Positions 8,744 through 16,757 of a stretch of 64,000 nt of DNA are shown piece after piece. The position numbers and the translations under genes were made by a program. Position 1 is the first letter of the stretch, and each line of letters starts with the position of its first letter. The DNA is from Leifsonia sp. NPDC080035. Its GTDB lineage: Bacteria; Actinomycetota; Actinomycetes; Actinomycetales; Microbacteriaceae. Location: assembly GCF_040050925.1 (NCBI RefSeq), contig NZ_CP157390.1:2914001-2978000 (forward strand), given 5' to 3'. The notes under the pieces were generated by a model, which had not been told where the DNA came from, ran no database searches, and worked only from the letters and a program-made list of their open reading frames with translations.

Positions 8744-10282
8744 TCACCAGGCGGAGGGACGGTAGTCCTTGAGGAACACGCCGTGCACGTCCTCTCCCGC
8801 CTCGCCGCGCACGATCGGGTCGTAGACCCGCGCGGCGCCGTCCACCAGGTCGAGAGGGGCGTGGAAGCCCTCCTCGGCGAGCCGCACCTTCGTGTAGTGC
8901 GGGCGCTCGTCGGTGATCCACCCGGTGTCGACGCTCGTCATCAGGATGGCGTCCGTCTCGAACATCTCCCGGGAGCTGGTGCGGGTCAGCATGTTGAGCG
9001 CCGCCTTGGCCATGTTGGTGTGCGGGTGACCCGGACCCTTGTACGCCCGGCCGAACACGCCCTCCATCGCCGAGACGTTGACCACGTAGGACCGTCGCCC
9101 GGGGACCGCTGTGGCCGCGGCGGCGAGCGGCGAGCGCAGCCGGTCGATGAGGATGAACGGCGCCGTCGTGTTGCACAGCTGCACCTCGAGCAGCTCCAGC
9201 GGGTCGATTCCGCCGACGCCTTGCGTCCACGTGTTCACGTGCGCGACGTCGGGGACGAGGCCGCCCGCGTCGATGGCGGAGCCGTCGGCGTGCTTGGCGA
9301 GGGAGGACGAGCCGGGAGCCATCGCGAGGGAGGCGAGGTCGTCCGCGGTCAGTGCGGCGGCGCCCGCGCCCGCGAGCTCGGCGATCGTGCCGGACACGTC
9401 CGCGGCGGAGAGCAGCGGGTGGGCGGCGACCGACGCCTCCAGGGCCTTCGGGTGCGGGTCCGCGGTGTGGCCGAACGTCTCCAGTTCGGGCAGCGGGCCG
9501 TCCGGCAGCGGCTGCGACTCCGCCTCGGCGAGCAGGGCGTACGAGCCGGGGGAGCGGCGGACGGTCTGTGCCGCGTTGTTGATCAGGATGTCGAGCGGGC
9601 CCTTCGCCGCCACCGAGTCGGCGAGCGCGATCACCTGGGCGGGGTCGCGCAGGTCGATGCCGACCACGCGCAGCCGGTGCAGCCATTGGCCGGCGTCGGG
9701 GAGCTGGGCGAATCGGCGCACGGCGTCCCGCGGGAACCGGGTCGTGATGGTCAGGTGGGCGCCGTCGCGCAGCAGCCGCAGCGCGATGTGCATCCCGATC
9801 TTGGCGCGCCCCCCGGTGAGCAACGCGCGGCGACCGGTGAGGTCGGTGCGCGCGTTCCGCTTGGCGTGGCTGAACGCGGCGCAGGACGGGCAGAGCTGGT
9901 GGTAGAACCAGTCGACCTCGGTGTACGGCTGCTTGCAGATGTAGCAGGCCTGGGCGCGCTGGAGCGTGCCGGCGGTCGCCGACCCGGTCACGGAGGAGGT
10001 GAGCTCGCGGCCGCGGGTCTCGTCGTCGATCCGATCGGGGGCGCCGGTGGCCGTCGCTGCCACCACCGCGCGGTCGGCCTCGAGCACCGCATCCCGCAGT
10101 TCGCGTCGCCGTGCCTGCTTGACGGCCTTGAACATGTGGCCCGTCGCCCGGCGCACGCGCACGAAATCGGGGTGGTCGTTGTCGAGCTCGTGGAGCTGCG
10201 CGAGCACGCGGAGGGTGGTGGCGAGATCGTCCGGATCGAGTCCGGGCGCGACGGGCGTGTCGGCGGGGGTTTCGGGAGGCAC
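8744..10282 (-). CDS. SDR oxidoreductase with N-terminal zinc ribbon
   Basis: 512 residues, about twice the size of a classical short-chain dehydrogenase. The first 100 residues are helical. A treble-clef-like motif follows (CYICKQPY then CPSCAAFSHAK), then the Rossmann domain with ALLTGGRAKIGMHIALRLL in place of the usual TGxxxGIG and the NNAAQ motif. An insertion of roughly 100 residues comes before the C-terminal half, which holds VNVSAMEGVFGRAYKGPGHPHTNMAKAALNML; there the usual YxxxK appears altered. It starts with GTG and lies close to the DUF6510 operon upstream. Substrate unknown. Confidence 0.8.
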   Translation of the reverse strand: MPPETPADTPVAPGLDPDDLATTLRVLAQLHELDNDHPDFVRVRRATGHMFKAVKQARRRELRDAVLEADRAVVAATATGAPDRIDDETRGRELTSSVTGSATAGTLQRAQACYICKQPYTEVDWFYHQLCPSCAAFSHAKRNARTDLTGRRALLTGGRAKIGMHIALRLLRDGAHLTITTRFPRDAVRRFAQLPDAGQWLHRLRVVGIDLRDPAQVIALADSVAAKGPLDILINNAAQTVRRSPGSYALLAEAESQPLPDGPLPELETFGHTADPHPKALEASVAAHPLLSAADVSGTIAELAGAGAAALTADDLASLAMAPGSSSLAKHADGSAIDAGGLVPDVAHVNTWTQGVGGIDPLELLEVQLCNTTAPFILIDRLRSPLAAAATAVPGRRSYVVNVSAMEGVFGRAYKGPGHPHTNMAKAALNMLTRTSSREMFETDAILMTSVDTGWITDERPHYTKVRLAEEGFHAPLDLVDGAARVYDPIVRGEAGEDVHGVFLKDYRPSAW

Positions 10283-10291
10283 CGGAGAATT

Positions 10292-10579
10292 CTACGTGGC
10301 GTCGAGGTCGTCGGCGCTCAGCTCCAGCCAGACCATCCCGCGCAGGTCGATGCGGACGCGGCCGGCGCCCTCGGTCACCCGAGCCAGCATCCCCTCGCAC
10401 ACCGCACAGCACAGCACGAGCCCGCCGGAGACAGGGCGCACGTGCGCCCGGGCGACGACCGCCTCGTCCCCGCAGCTCGCGCAGCGGCCGCGCGCGGTGG
10501 TCACGTCGACCGCGAACACCTCGTCGAGGAGTCCCGCGGCCGCGTTGCCGTCGAGGTAGTCGAGATCGTGGCCGGTCAT
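10292..10579 (-). CDS. DUF6510 family zinc-ribbon protein
   Basis: 95 residues. Two cysteine pairs, CASC and CAVC (part of LVLCCAVCEG), about 25 residues apart look like a zinc ribbon; the rest is a short acidic protein ending in LSADDLDAT. The ATG overlaps the stop of the flavin reductase gene by four bases, so translation is coupled. It is the last gene of a three-gene operon with a molybdoenzyme and its presumed reductase, which suggests an accessory role, perhaps as electron carrier partner or assembly factor. That role is inferred from position only. Confidence 0.82.
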   Translation of the reverse strand: MTGHDLDYLDGNAAAGLLDEVFAVDVTTARGRCASCGDEAVVARAHVRPVSGGLVLCCAVCEGMLARVTEGAGRVRIDLRGMVWLELSADDLDAT

Positions 10580-11328
10580 TGCGCGCCTCCGATGCCGCCG
10601 TAGCGCTCGGTGCGGATCCGGGCCGGGTCGTGGCCGGCGTCGACGAGCCAGCCGGAGACCGTCTCGACGAACGGGGTGGAGCCGCAGATGTAGAAGGTGG
10701 GGGAGTCGGCCGCCGGGAGGGTGAGCTCCGCGAGCGCCTCCTGCATGAGACGTCCGGGCGGCTGCGGCCATCCCGGAGGCGTCTCGCGCGTGTAGACGTA
10801 GTCGAGCCGGAGCGGCGCTGCGCCGGCGGCGAGCCGCTCCAGCTCGTCCGCGTAGAAGCGGGACGCCGGAGTGCGCACCGAGTACAGCAGCCGGAACGGC
10901 TCGGTGCTGTGAGCTGCGGCGTGCGCGCGCGCCATCGACATCAGGGGGACGACGCCCGACCCGCCCGCGATCAGCTGCACAGGGCCGGCGTCGCCGTGGC
11001 GCCAGACGAACCAGCCGCCGACCGGGCCGCGCACCTCCAGCTGGTCGCCGACGGAGACGCCCTCCACCAGGTACGGGGAGACCTCGCCGTCCGGCAGTTC
11101 CTCGACGGTCAGCTCGAGCTCGTCGGGGGCGATGTCCCCGGCGCCCGGGGCGGACGCGATCGAGTAGGAGCGCACCGCCTGGTAGCCGTCCGGTGCGGTC
11201 AGCCGCACGTCCACGTGCTGTCCCGGAAGGTGGCCGGTGAGTCCGGGGATGCGCAGGCGCAGTGTCCGCGCGTTCGCGGTCTCCTGCCTCGCGCCGACGA
11301 CGTCGGCAACGCGCCAGGCGGTCGTCAC
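10576..11328 (-). CDS. ferredoxin reductase-type FAD-binding oxidoreductase
   Basis: 250 residues. An FAD-binding beta-barrel carries RSYSIASAPG (the RxYS flavin motif, about residues 53-62). An NAD(P)-binding domain follows with IAGGSGVVPLMSM and the terminal YICGSTPFVETVSGWL. No 2Fe-2S domain is fused. It would pass electrons from NAD(P)H through flavin to a partner. The GTG start overlaps the TGA of the upstream molybdoenzyme gene, making that enzyme the likely partner. This recalls the coupling of sulfite-oxidase-fold reductases to a separate electron donor. Confidence 0.88.
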   Translation of the reverse strand: MTTAWRVADVVGARQETANARTLRLRIPGLTGHLPGQHVDVRLTAPDGYQAVRSYSIASAPGAGDIAPDELELTVEELPDGEVSPYLVEGVSVGDQLEVRGPVGGWFVWRHGDAGPVQLIAGGSGVVPLMSMARAHAAAHSTEPFRLLYSVRTPASRFYADELERLAAGAAPLRLDYVYTRETPPGWPQPPGRLMQEALAELTLPAADSPTFYICGSTPFVETVSGWLVDAGHDPARIRTERYGGIGGAQ

Positions 11329-11918
11329 CAGTAGCGCTCCTCTTTCCAGGGGTCGCCGTACATGTTGTAGCCGTTCTGCTCCCAGAACCCCGGCTGATCG
11401 TTCGGCAGCATCTGGAGGCCGCTCACCCACTTGGCGCTCTTCCAGAAGTACAGGTGCGGCACGAGCAGGCGCGCGGGACCGCCGTGCTCCGGCGGCAGGT
11501 CGGAGCCGTCGAACGAGTGCGCGATCCAGGCCTTGCCGTCGAGCAGGTCCTTCAGCGGCACGTTCGTGGTGTAGCCGCCGTAGCTGTGCGCCATCGTGTA
11601 CTCGTAGCTCGTGTCGACGCCGTCGAACAGGGTGTCGAGGGCGACACCGCGCCAGGACGTGCCCAGCTTCGACCAGCTGGTCACGCAGTGGATGTCCGTG
11701 GCGACGTCCTCCTGCGGGAGCGCAAGGAACTCGTCCCAGCTCCAGCGGTGCACGACGCCGGTCTCGGTCGTGATGGTGAACGCCCACGCGTCCTTGGCCA
11801 CCCGCGGCGTCGGCCCGGCCGAGAGCACAGGGAAGCCCTGGGTCTCGTACTGGCCGGGAGGGAGCCGGGTGTCGTCCGTCCTGCGCCGGCCCATGAAGCC
11901 GGAGGAGATGATTCCCAT
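11325..11918 (-). CDS. sulfite oxidase-fold molybdopterin oxidoreductase, small form
   Basis: 197 residues covering just the molybdopterin-binding domain of the sulfite oxidase/YedY fold. The molybdenum-ligating cysteine is Cys78 in HCVTSWSKLG. Also visible are AHSYGGYTTNVPL, HGGPARLLVPHLYFWKSAKWV and the terminal GYHMY-like NGYNMYGDPW. There is no signal peptide or Tat motif, so it should be cytoplasmic. It leads an overlapping three-gene operon with a flavin reductase and a DUF6510 protein. It is divergent from moaA, so cofactor synthesis and an enzyme using the cofactor share a 45-bp control region. Substrate unknown; sulfoxide, sulfite or N-oxide chemistry is possible. Confidence 0.88.
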   Translation of the reverse strand: MGIISSGFMGRRRTDDTRLPPGQYETQGFPVLSAGPTPRVAKDAWAFTITTETGVVHRWSWDEFLALPQEDVATDIHCVTSWSKLGTSWRGVALDTLFDGVDTSYEYTMAHSYGGYTTNVPLKDLLDGKAWIAHSFDGSDLPPEHGGPARLLVPHLYFWKSAKWVSGLQMLPNDQPGFWEQNGYNMYGDPWKEERYW

Positions 11919-11924
11919 GGCGGG

Positions 11925-11930
11925 AGCCTA
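11925..11930 (-). promoter_or_regulatory. -10 box of the small molybdoenzyme operon
   Basis: TAGGCT on the minus strand lies six bases upstream of the ATG at 11918, suggesting a leaderless operon transcript. It faces the moaA promoter 22 bp away. Confidence 0.45.
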
Positions 11931-11951
11931 ATGGGCGGCGAACCGGAGGTC

Positions 11952-11957
11952 TATGGT
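11952..11957 (+). promoter_or_regulatory. -10 box of moaA
   Basis: TATGGT is followed by six bases (GAGGAC) and the moaA ATG at 11964. With no room for a leader, no MOCO riboswitch can precede this gene. Confidence 0.5.
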
Positions 11958-11963
11958 GAGGAC

Positions 11964-13028
11964 ATGACCGCCGTCGACCTCGGGATGCCGCGTGCACGCA
12001 GCACGGGCGCTCCCGACACCGCGGGCCGGCCCGACCATCCCGGGCTGATCGACCGGTTCGGGCGTGTCGCACGCGACCTGCGGGTGTCCGTCACCGAGAA
12101 GTGCTCATTGCGCTGCACGTACTGCATGCCCGCGGAGGGCCTGCCTGCTATCGCGCGCGACGACCTGCTGACGCCCGCCGAGATCGCGCGGCTGGTGCGG
12201 ATCGGCGTGCGCGACCTCGGCATCCGCGAGGTGCGCTTCACCGGGGGCGAGCCGCTGATGCGCGCCGACCTCGCCGAGATCATCGGGCTGTCCGCCGAGG
12301 CGGCGCCCGGCATCGACCTCAGCATCACGACCAACGGCATCGGCCTCGACCACCGGGTGCGGTCGCTCGTCGACGCGGGCCTGACCAGGGTCAACATCTC
12401 GCTGGACACGGTCGACCGCGAGCACTTCGCCGCGCTGACCCGCCGCGACCGCCTCCCCGCCGTGTTCGCCGGCGTCGCCGCCGCGCACGCGGCCGGGCTG
12501 ACCCCGCTCAAGCTGAACGCCGTGATGATGCGGCAGACCGTCGGCCACGCGCCGGAGCTGCTGGCGTGGGCGATCGCGAACGGCTGCCGGCTGCGCTTCA
12601 TCGAGCAGATGCCGCTCGACGCCGATCACGCCTGGCTGCGCGAGAACATGGTGGATGCGGCGGAGCTGCTGGAGGTGCTCGGCACCCGCTTCGCGCTCAC
12701 CCCCGTCGGGCGCCCGGACGACCCGTCCGCCCCGGCGGAGGAGTGGCTGGTGGACGGCGGCCCCGACACCGTGGGGATCATCGCCTCGGTGACCCGCTCG
12801 TTCTGCTCCGCGTGCGACCGGACCAGGATCACCGCGGAGGGCACCGTGCGCTCGTGCCTGTTCGGCGACGACGAGACGGACCTGCGCGGGCTGCTGCGCG
12901 GCGGCGCGGACGATGGCGAGATCGCGCGCTGGTGGCGGGGCGCGATGTGGGGCAAGCAGAGCGGTCACGGCATGGAGCGGGCGGGCTTCCGCCCTCCGGT
13001 GCGGAGCATGGGGGCGATCGGTGGCTGA
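11964..13028 (+). CDS. moaA: GTP 3',8-cyclase MoaA
   Basis: 354 residues. The radical SAM protein makes 3',8-cyclo-GTP, the first step of molybdenum cofactor synthesis. The N-terminal SAM cluster cysteines are Cys47, Cys51 and Cys54 (CSLRCTYC), followed by RFTGGEPLMR. The C-terminal GTP-site cluster has the family pattern SFCSACDRTRITAEG with a third cysteine in RSCLFG. The protein ends in Gly-Gly, which MoaA needs for activity. It overlaps moaD by eight bases and is divergent from a molybdoenzyme operon. moaC, its partner in precursor Z synthesis, lies 6 kb away in the same island. Confidence 0.96.
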   Translation: MTAVDLGMPRARSTGAPDTAGRPDHPGLIDRFGRVARDLRVSVTEKCSLRCTYCMPAEGLPAIARDDLLTPAEIARLVRIGVRDLGIREVRFTGGEPLMRADLAEIIGLSAEAAPGIDLSITTNGIGLDHRVRSLVDAGLTRVNISLDTVDREHFAALTRRDRLPAVFAGVAAAHAAGLTPLKLNAVMMRQTVGHAPELLAWAIANGCRLRFIEQMPLDADHAWLRENMVDAAELLEVLGTRFALTPVGRPDDPSAPAEEWLVDGGPDTVGIIASVTRSFCSACDRTRITAEGTVRSCLFGDDETDLRGLLRGGADDGEIARWWRGAMWGKQSGHGMERAGFRPPVRSMGAIGG

Positions 13029-13266
13029 CGTCCTGGTGCGCTACTTCGCCGCGGCCGAGGAGGCCGCCGGCCGCGAGGAGGAGATCATCGCGATCCCGGA
13101 GGCGACGCTCGGCGCGCTCCGTGCCGAGCTGGTCGCCCGGTACGGAGCCCCGATGGAGAAGGTGCTCGCGGGCGGTTCGTTCCTGGTCGACGGGGTCGTC
13201 GCCCGCGACGTGACCCGGCCTGTCGGCTCGCGTGTCGACGTCCTGCCTCCTTTCGCGGGCGGATGA
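13021..13266 (+). CDS. moaD: molybdopterin synthase sulfur carrier subunit MoaD
   Basis: 81 residues with the ubiquitin-like ThiS/MoaD fold. The start is strand-rich (VLVRYFAAAEEAAG) and the C-terminus is the required Gly-Gly (LPPFAGG) that is thiocarboxylated to donate sulfur. The GTG start at 13021 lies inside the end of moaA, an 8-base overlap that implies translational coupling. Its partner MoaE is at 18809-19231 and its likely activating enzyme MoeZ at 21465-22595. Confidence 0.93.
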   Translation: MADVLVRYFAAAEEAAGREEEIIAIPEATLGALRAELVARYGAPMEKVLAGGSFLVDGVVARDVTRPVGSRVDVLPPFAGG

Positions 13267-13298
13267 TCGTCCGGTAGCCTTCCGAAAAGGGGGTCGCC

Positions 13299-13643
13299 AT
13301 GAGCGCGTACATGACGGAATTCGATCGGGTGCACCGCAGCAGGGTCCGGTTCGCCTGGCTGATCGTGCTGGCGGTCGTCACCGGTGCGGGCGCGTGGCTC
13401 ACCGCCCCGTTCGGGATCGTGCAGCTGACCCGCGGCGAGGCCGCCGGCTGGCTGCTCGTGGCCGCGGGCGTGCTGCTGCTCGGACTGTGCGTCGCCGCCA
13501 TCATCGTCGCCGTGCGCGCGCACGGCCGCATCGCCCCTCAGAGCCTGCCGGGCAAGGCGAACCCGGCGTTCGACGAGCCGCAGCCCTCGAAGAACCCGAA
13601 CGGCGGCTTCGCGCTCGTAGACTCGCAGCTCGGCTCGCACTGA
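13299..13643 (+). CDS. small two-helix membrane protein
   Basis: 114 residues. Two predicted membrane helices (about residues 18-38, FAWLIVLAVVTGAGAWLTA, and 49-70, AAGWLLVAAGVLLLGLCVAA) are followed by a polar C-terminal tail. A strong AGGGGG ribosome site precedes the ATG, 32 bp after moaD, so it may be read through from moaAD. No family recognised. It converges with modC, leaving only 18 bp between stop codons. Confidence 0.75.
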   Translation: MSAYMTEFDRVHRSRVRFAWLIVLAVVTGAGAWLTAPFGIVQLTRGEAAGWLLVAAGVLLLGLCVAAIIVAVRAHGRIAPQSLPGKANPAFDEPQPSKNPNGGFALVDSQLGSH

Positions 13644-13661
13644 CCCCTGCCCGCTCGCGCC

Positions 13662-14720
13662 TCAGACGGGCGTGATGTGCACGTCCGACTCGGGCACCGA
13701 GAGCCGGACGCGCGTGCCGGGGGCGAGGCGGAGCTCGGCGACCAGGGCGGCGGGGGTCAGGGCGGTGAGGCGATCGGTGCGGATGCGCACGAGGTCGTCG
13801 CGCGGCTCGAGCGCGGTCACCGTGGCCGGGATGCCGTCGGCGTCCGGCTCGCGGCCGCCGGTCCGCGGCATCGACACGGAGACCGCGGACGGACGCACCA
13901 CCGCGGTCACCCGCGCGCCTTCGGCGACCGGCGCGGCCGTCGTCCCCGCCAGGGCGAAGCCGTCGTCCGTCACCAGTCCATCCCGGGTCCGGCGTCCGGT
14001 CAGCAGGGTCAGCCCGGCGAGCTCTGCGGTGAACGGGTGCCGGGGATGCGCGAGCACCCGCGCGGTCGGTCCCTCCTCCACGACGCGCCCGGCCCCCAGC
14101 ACCGCGACCCGGTCGGCGAGCAGGTAGGCGTCGAGGGCGTCGTGCGTCACGATCACCGCCGTCCGCGCGGCGAGCACGTCGGAGAGCATCCCGCGCAGCT
14201 CGGCGGCGACGCTCACGTCGAGCGAGGCGAGCGGTTCGTCCAGGAGCGTGAGCAGGGGTTCGGCCGCCAGGGCTCGGGCGATCGCGACGCGCTGCGCCTG
14301 CCCGCCGGAGAGGTCGCCTGGCCGGCGGTCGGCGAAGGCGGCGCACCCCGTCCGCTCGAGCCACCGGTCGGCCCGCTCCCTCGCCTCGGTGCGCGGGACA
14401 CCGGCCGATCGCGGGGCGAACTCGACGTTCCTGCGCACGCTGAGGTGCGGGAAGAGCAGCGCGTCCTGCGCGAGCAGGGCGATGCCGCGGCGGTGCGGGG
14501 GCAGCCATCGGGCGGGACCGGACGCCGGGAGCTCGAACAGCACATCATCGCCGAGCGCGGCGCTTCCGGTGTCCGGCCGCAACAGTCCCGCGAGAATCGC
14601 GAGCACCGACGACTTTCCGGCGCCGTTCGGCCCGAGCAGTGCGAGCGTCTCGCCCGCGGCCAGCCGGAGGTCGACGTCGACGCCCCGCTCGGCGAGGGAG
14701 GCGCGGAGGCGGAGGGTCAT
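13662..14720 (-). CDS. modC: molybdate ABC transporter ATP-binding protein ModC
   Basis: 352 residues. Walker A is GPNGAGKS (30-37), the signature is LSGGQAQRVAIARAL and Walker B is LLTLLDEPLASLD, followed by the switch histidine in VIVTHDALDA. The C-terminal 110 residues form the regulatory TOBE region (VTAVVRPSAVSVSMP, then IPATVTALEPRDDLVRIRT). It powers molybdate import with ModB and ModA. The ATG overlaps the modB stop by four bases. It is the last gene of the regulator-modA-modB-modC operon. Confidence 0.93.
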   Translation of the reverse strand: MTLRLRASLAERGVDVDLRLAAGETLALLGPNGAGKSSVLAILAGLLRPDTGSAALGDDVLFELPASGPARWLPPHRRGIALLAQDALLFPHLSVRRNVEFAPRSAGVPRTEARERADRWLERTGCAAFADRRPGDLSGGQAQRVAIARALAAEPLLTLLDEPLASLDVSVAAELRGMLSDVLAARTAVIVTHDALDAYLLADRVAVLGAGRVVEEGPTARVLAHPRHPFTAELAGLTLLTGRRTRDGLVTDDGFALAGTTAAPVAEGARVTAVVRPSAVSVSMPRTGGREPDADGIPATVTALEPRDDLVRIRTDRLTALTPAALVAELRLAPGTRVRLSVPESDVHITPV

Positions 14721-15493
14721 GCGGTCCTCCTCCGCAGCGGTTCGCCCGCGCCGTGCGCCACGGCGACGACGGCGATCGCCACCGCGATCAGCACCAGCGA
14801 GAGGGCGACGGCGGCGTCGGGATCCGTCTCACGCTGCAGGTAGATCTCCAGCGGCAGCGTCCTGGTCACACCCTGCAGGCTGCCGGCGAAGGTGAGTGTT
14901 GCGCCGAACTCGCCGAGGGCGCGGGCGAACGACAGGATCGCCCCGGACAGAATGGCCGGGGCGACCAGCGGAAGCGTCACCCGGAGGAGCACGGTCGAGG
15001 GGCGGGCGCCGAGGGTCGCCGCCACCGCCTCGTAGCGCTCGCCGCCCGTGCGCAGCGCGCCCTCGAGGCTGAGGACCAGGAAAGGCAGGGCGACGAAGGT
15101 CTGCGCGATGACAACGGCGGGCGTCGAGAAGGCCACATTCAGCGCGCCGTCCAGCAGGCCGCGCCTGCCGTAGAGCGCGAGGAGCGCGAGGCCGCCCACG
15201 ACGGGAGGCAGCACCAGCGGGAGCAGCACGACCGCGCGCAGCAGGCCGCGACCGCGAAACGGCACCCGGGCCAGCACCACGGCCATCGGGATGCCGAGCA
15301 CCAGGCAGGCGGCGGTGGCCAGCAGCGAGGTGCGCAGGCTGAGCAGCAGCGCATCCACCGACGACGGCGACGTGACCAGAGCGAGGAAGTGCGCCCAGTC
15401 GACGCGGACGACCATCGCCGCGAGCGGTAGCAGGACGAAGAGCGCACCCAGTCCCGCGATCACCAGCACCCAGCGCGGGACGCCCGAGCTCAC
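14717..15493 (-). CDS. modB: molybdate ABC transporter permease ModB
   Basis: 258 residues with five to six membrane helices, beginning VLVIAGLGALFVLLPLAAMV. The cytoplasmic coupling (EAA) loop is YEAVAATLGARPSTVLLRVTLPL, typical of molybdate/sulfate permeases. The GTG start overlaps the modA stop by four bases. It forms the membrane channel of the molybdate importer in the plasma membrane. Confidence 0.93.
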   Translation of the reverse strand: MSSGVPRWVLVIAGLGALFVLLPLAAMVVRVDWAHFLALVTSPSSVDALLLSLRTSLLATAACLVLGIPMAVVLARVPFRGRGLLRAVVLLPLVLPPVVGGLALLALYGRRGLLDGALNVAFSTPAVVIAQTFVALPFLVLSLEGALRTGGERYEAVAATLGARPSTVLLRVTLPLVAPAILSGAILSFARALGEFGATLTFAGSLQGVTRTLPLEIYLQRETDPDAAVALSLVLIAVAIAVVAVAHGAGEPLRRRTA

Positions 15494-16314
15494 GGCGCCC
15501 CGAAGCCGGCCGCCTTCAGCACCGCGCGGCCCTCCGGTCCGGTGACGTAGGCGAGGAACGCCTTCCCGCCCTCCGCGTTCGCGCCCTGGCCGACCGTCGC
15601 GATCGGATAGGTGTTGACGACATCCTTCGCCTCGGGGAACGGCACGGACGTGACCTTGCCTGACGCGCCCGTGACGTCGGTCGCGTAGACGATGCCCGCG
15701 TCGGCCTCGCCGGCGATCACCTTGCCGAGCACGTCGGTGACGGACGACTCCTGGCTGACCGGCTTGAGCGTCACACCGGAGCTCGCCTCCACCTTCGCGG
15801 TGGCGGTGCCGCACGGCACCTGCGGGGCGCAGACCACGGTCTTGACCCCCGGCTTCGCCAGGTCGGCGAACGACGTGACGTGCGCCGGGTTGCCCGGTGG
15901 GACCGCGATGGCGAGGATGTTCGTCGCGAAGTCCACCGGATCGCCGGAGGTGACGCTCGCCGTCACGGCCTTCTTCATGTTCGCCTCGTCGGCGGAGGCG
16001 AACACGTCGGCGGGCGCTCCGGCGCTCAGCTGGCTGACCAGGTCGGAGGAGCCGCCGAAGCTGAACGTCACCGTGCTGCCGGGGTTCGCCTCCTCGAAGT
16101 CCTTCCCGAGCTCGGTGAAGGTCTTCGTCAGAGATGCCGCCGCGAAGACGGTGATGGTGCCCGTTGCGCCGGTCGTCGTCGTCGAGCCGCTGGCGGACGG
16201 CGACGCCGCCGAGCATCCCGTGGTGGCGAGCAGAACGGCGGCGAGCGCAGCGCCTGCGGCGACCACGGAGACCGGGCGGCGGCGTGAGCGGGAGGGGGCG
16301 CGGGACGGCCTCAT
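15490..16314 (-). CDS. modA: molybdate-binding lipoprotein ModA
   Basis: 274 residues. A basic N-terminus is followed by a hydrophobic segment and a lipobox ending in TGCSAAS (Cys about 33), so it should be a membrane-anchored lipoprotein in this Gram-positive cell. The binding-protein motifs ITVFAAASLTKTFTELG, FSFGGSSDLVSQLSAGAPADVFASAD, VGIVYATDV-like DAGIVYATDV and PIATVGQG are typical of ModA. It captures molybdate or tungstate for ModBC. The start overlaps the stop of the upstream regulator gene. Confidence 0.93.
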   Translation of the reverse strand: MRPSRAPSRSRRRPVSVVAAGAALAAVLLATTGCSAASPSASGSTTTTGATGTITVFAAASLTKTFTELGKDFEEANPGSTVTFSFGGSSDLVSQLSAGAPADVFASADEANMKKAVTASVTSGDPVDFATNILAIAVPPGNPAHVTSFADLAKPGVKTVVCAPQVPCGTATAKVEASSGVTLKPVSQESSVTDVLGKVIAGEADAGIVYATDVTGASGKVTSVPFPEAKDVVNTYPIATVGQGANAEGGKAFLAYVTGPEGRAVLKAAGFGAP

Positions 16315-16715
16315 TCGGGGACTCCTGCGGTCTCGACGATGACGTTGGTGGCCTTGACGACGGCGACGGCGACGGAGCCGGGCTCGAGCCCGAGTTCGCG
16401 CACGGCCTCGCTGCTGATGAGGGAGACGACGCGGTGCGGCCCGCACTGCAGCTCCACCTGTGCCATGACACGGTCCATCACGATGTCGGTGACGATGCCG
16501 ACGAACCGGTTGCGCGCCGACCGGCCGACGCCGGCCGGGTCCGCGGGCAGCACGGCCTGCTGCTTGGCCAGCCGCGCGAGCTCGAGCCCGTCGACGACCG
16601 TGCGGCCGGCGGTGTCCCTTGCGCTGCCGATGATGCCGGCCTCGATCCACCTGCGCACGGTGTCGTCGCTGACCCCGAGGTAGAGCGCGGCGTCTTTGAT
16701 CCGTATCTGCGGCAT
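16311..16715 (-). CDS. molybdenum-responsive regulator: helix-turn-helix plus TOBE
   Basis: 134 residues. The N-terminal winged helix is of the MerR/excisionase type (IRIKDAALYLGVSDDTVRRWIEAG). It is followed by one TOBE/Mop molybdate-binding domain (RNRFVGIVTDIVMDRVMAQVEL onward, about residues 68-132). This is the architecture of small ModE-like or TOBE-only regulators: molybdate bound to the TOBE domain would alter DNA binding. As first gene of the mod operon it probably regulates itself and the transporter. An inverted repeat over its promoter is the likely operator. Confidence 0.88.
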   Translation of the reverse strand: MPQIRIKDAALYLGVSDDTVRRWIEAGIIGSARDTAGRTVVDGLELARLAKQQAVLPADPAGVGRSARNRFVGIVTDIVMDRVMAQVELQCGPHRVVSLISSEAVRELGLEPGSVAVAVVKATNVIVETAGVPE

Positions 16716-16719
16716 GGTG

Positions 16720-16730
16720 CCTAGTCTAGG
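16720..16730. promoter_or_regulatory. inverted repeat over the mod operon -10 box
   Basis: CCTAG-T-CTAGG is a perfect dyad. On the minus strand it contains TAGACT (16728-16723), seven bases before the ATG at 16715. A protein bound here would block the polymerase, so it is a plausible operator for the TOBE regulator encoded immediately downstream. Confidence 0.4.
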
Positions 16731-16757
16731 ACCGCAGACGCGACTTTCTAGGAGTGC

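Noticed and set aside
11919..11963. Possible MOCO riboswitch before moaA
   Set aside because: Only 45 bp separate the divergent starts and moaA appears leaderless, which leaves no space for the roughly 140-base aptamer.
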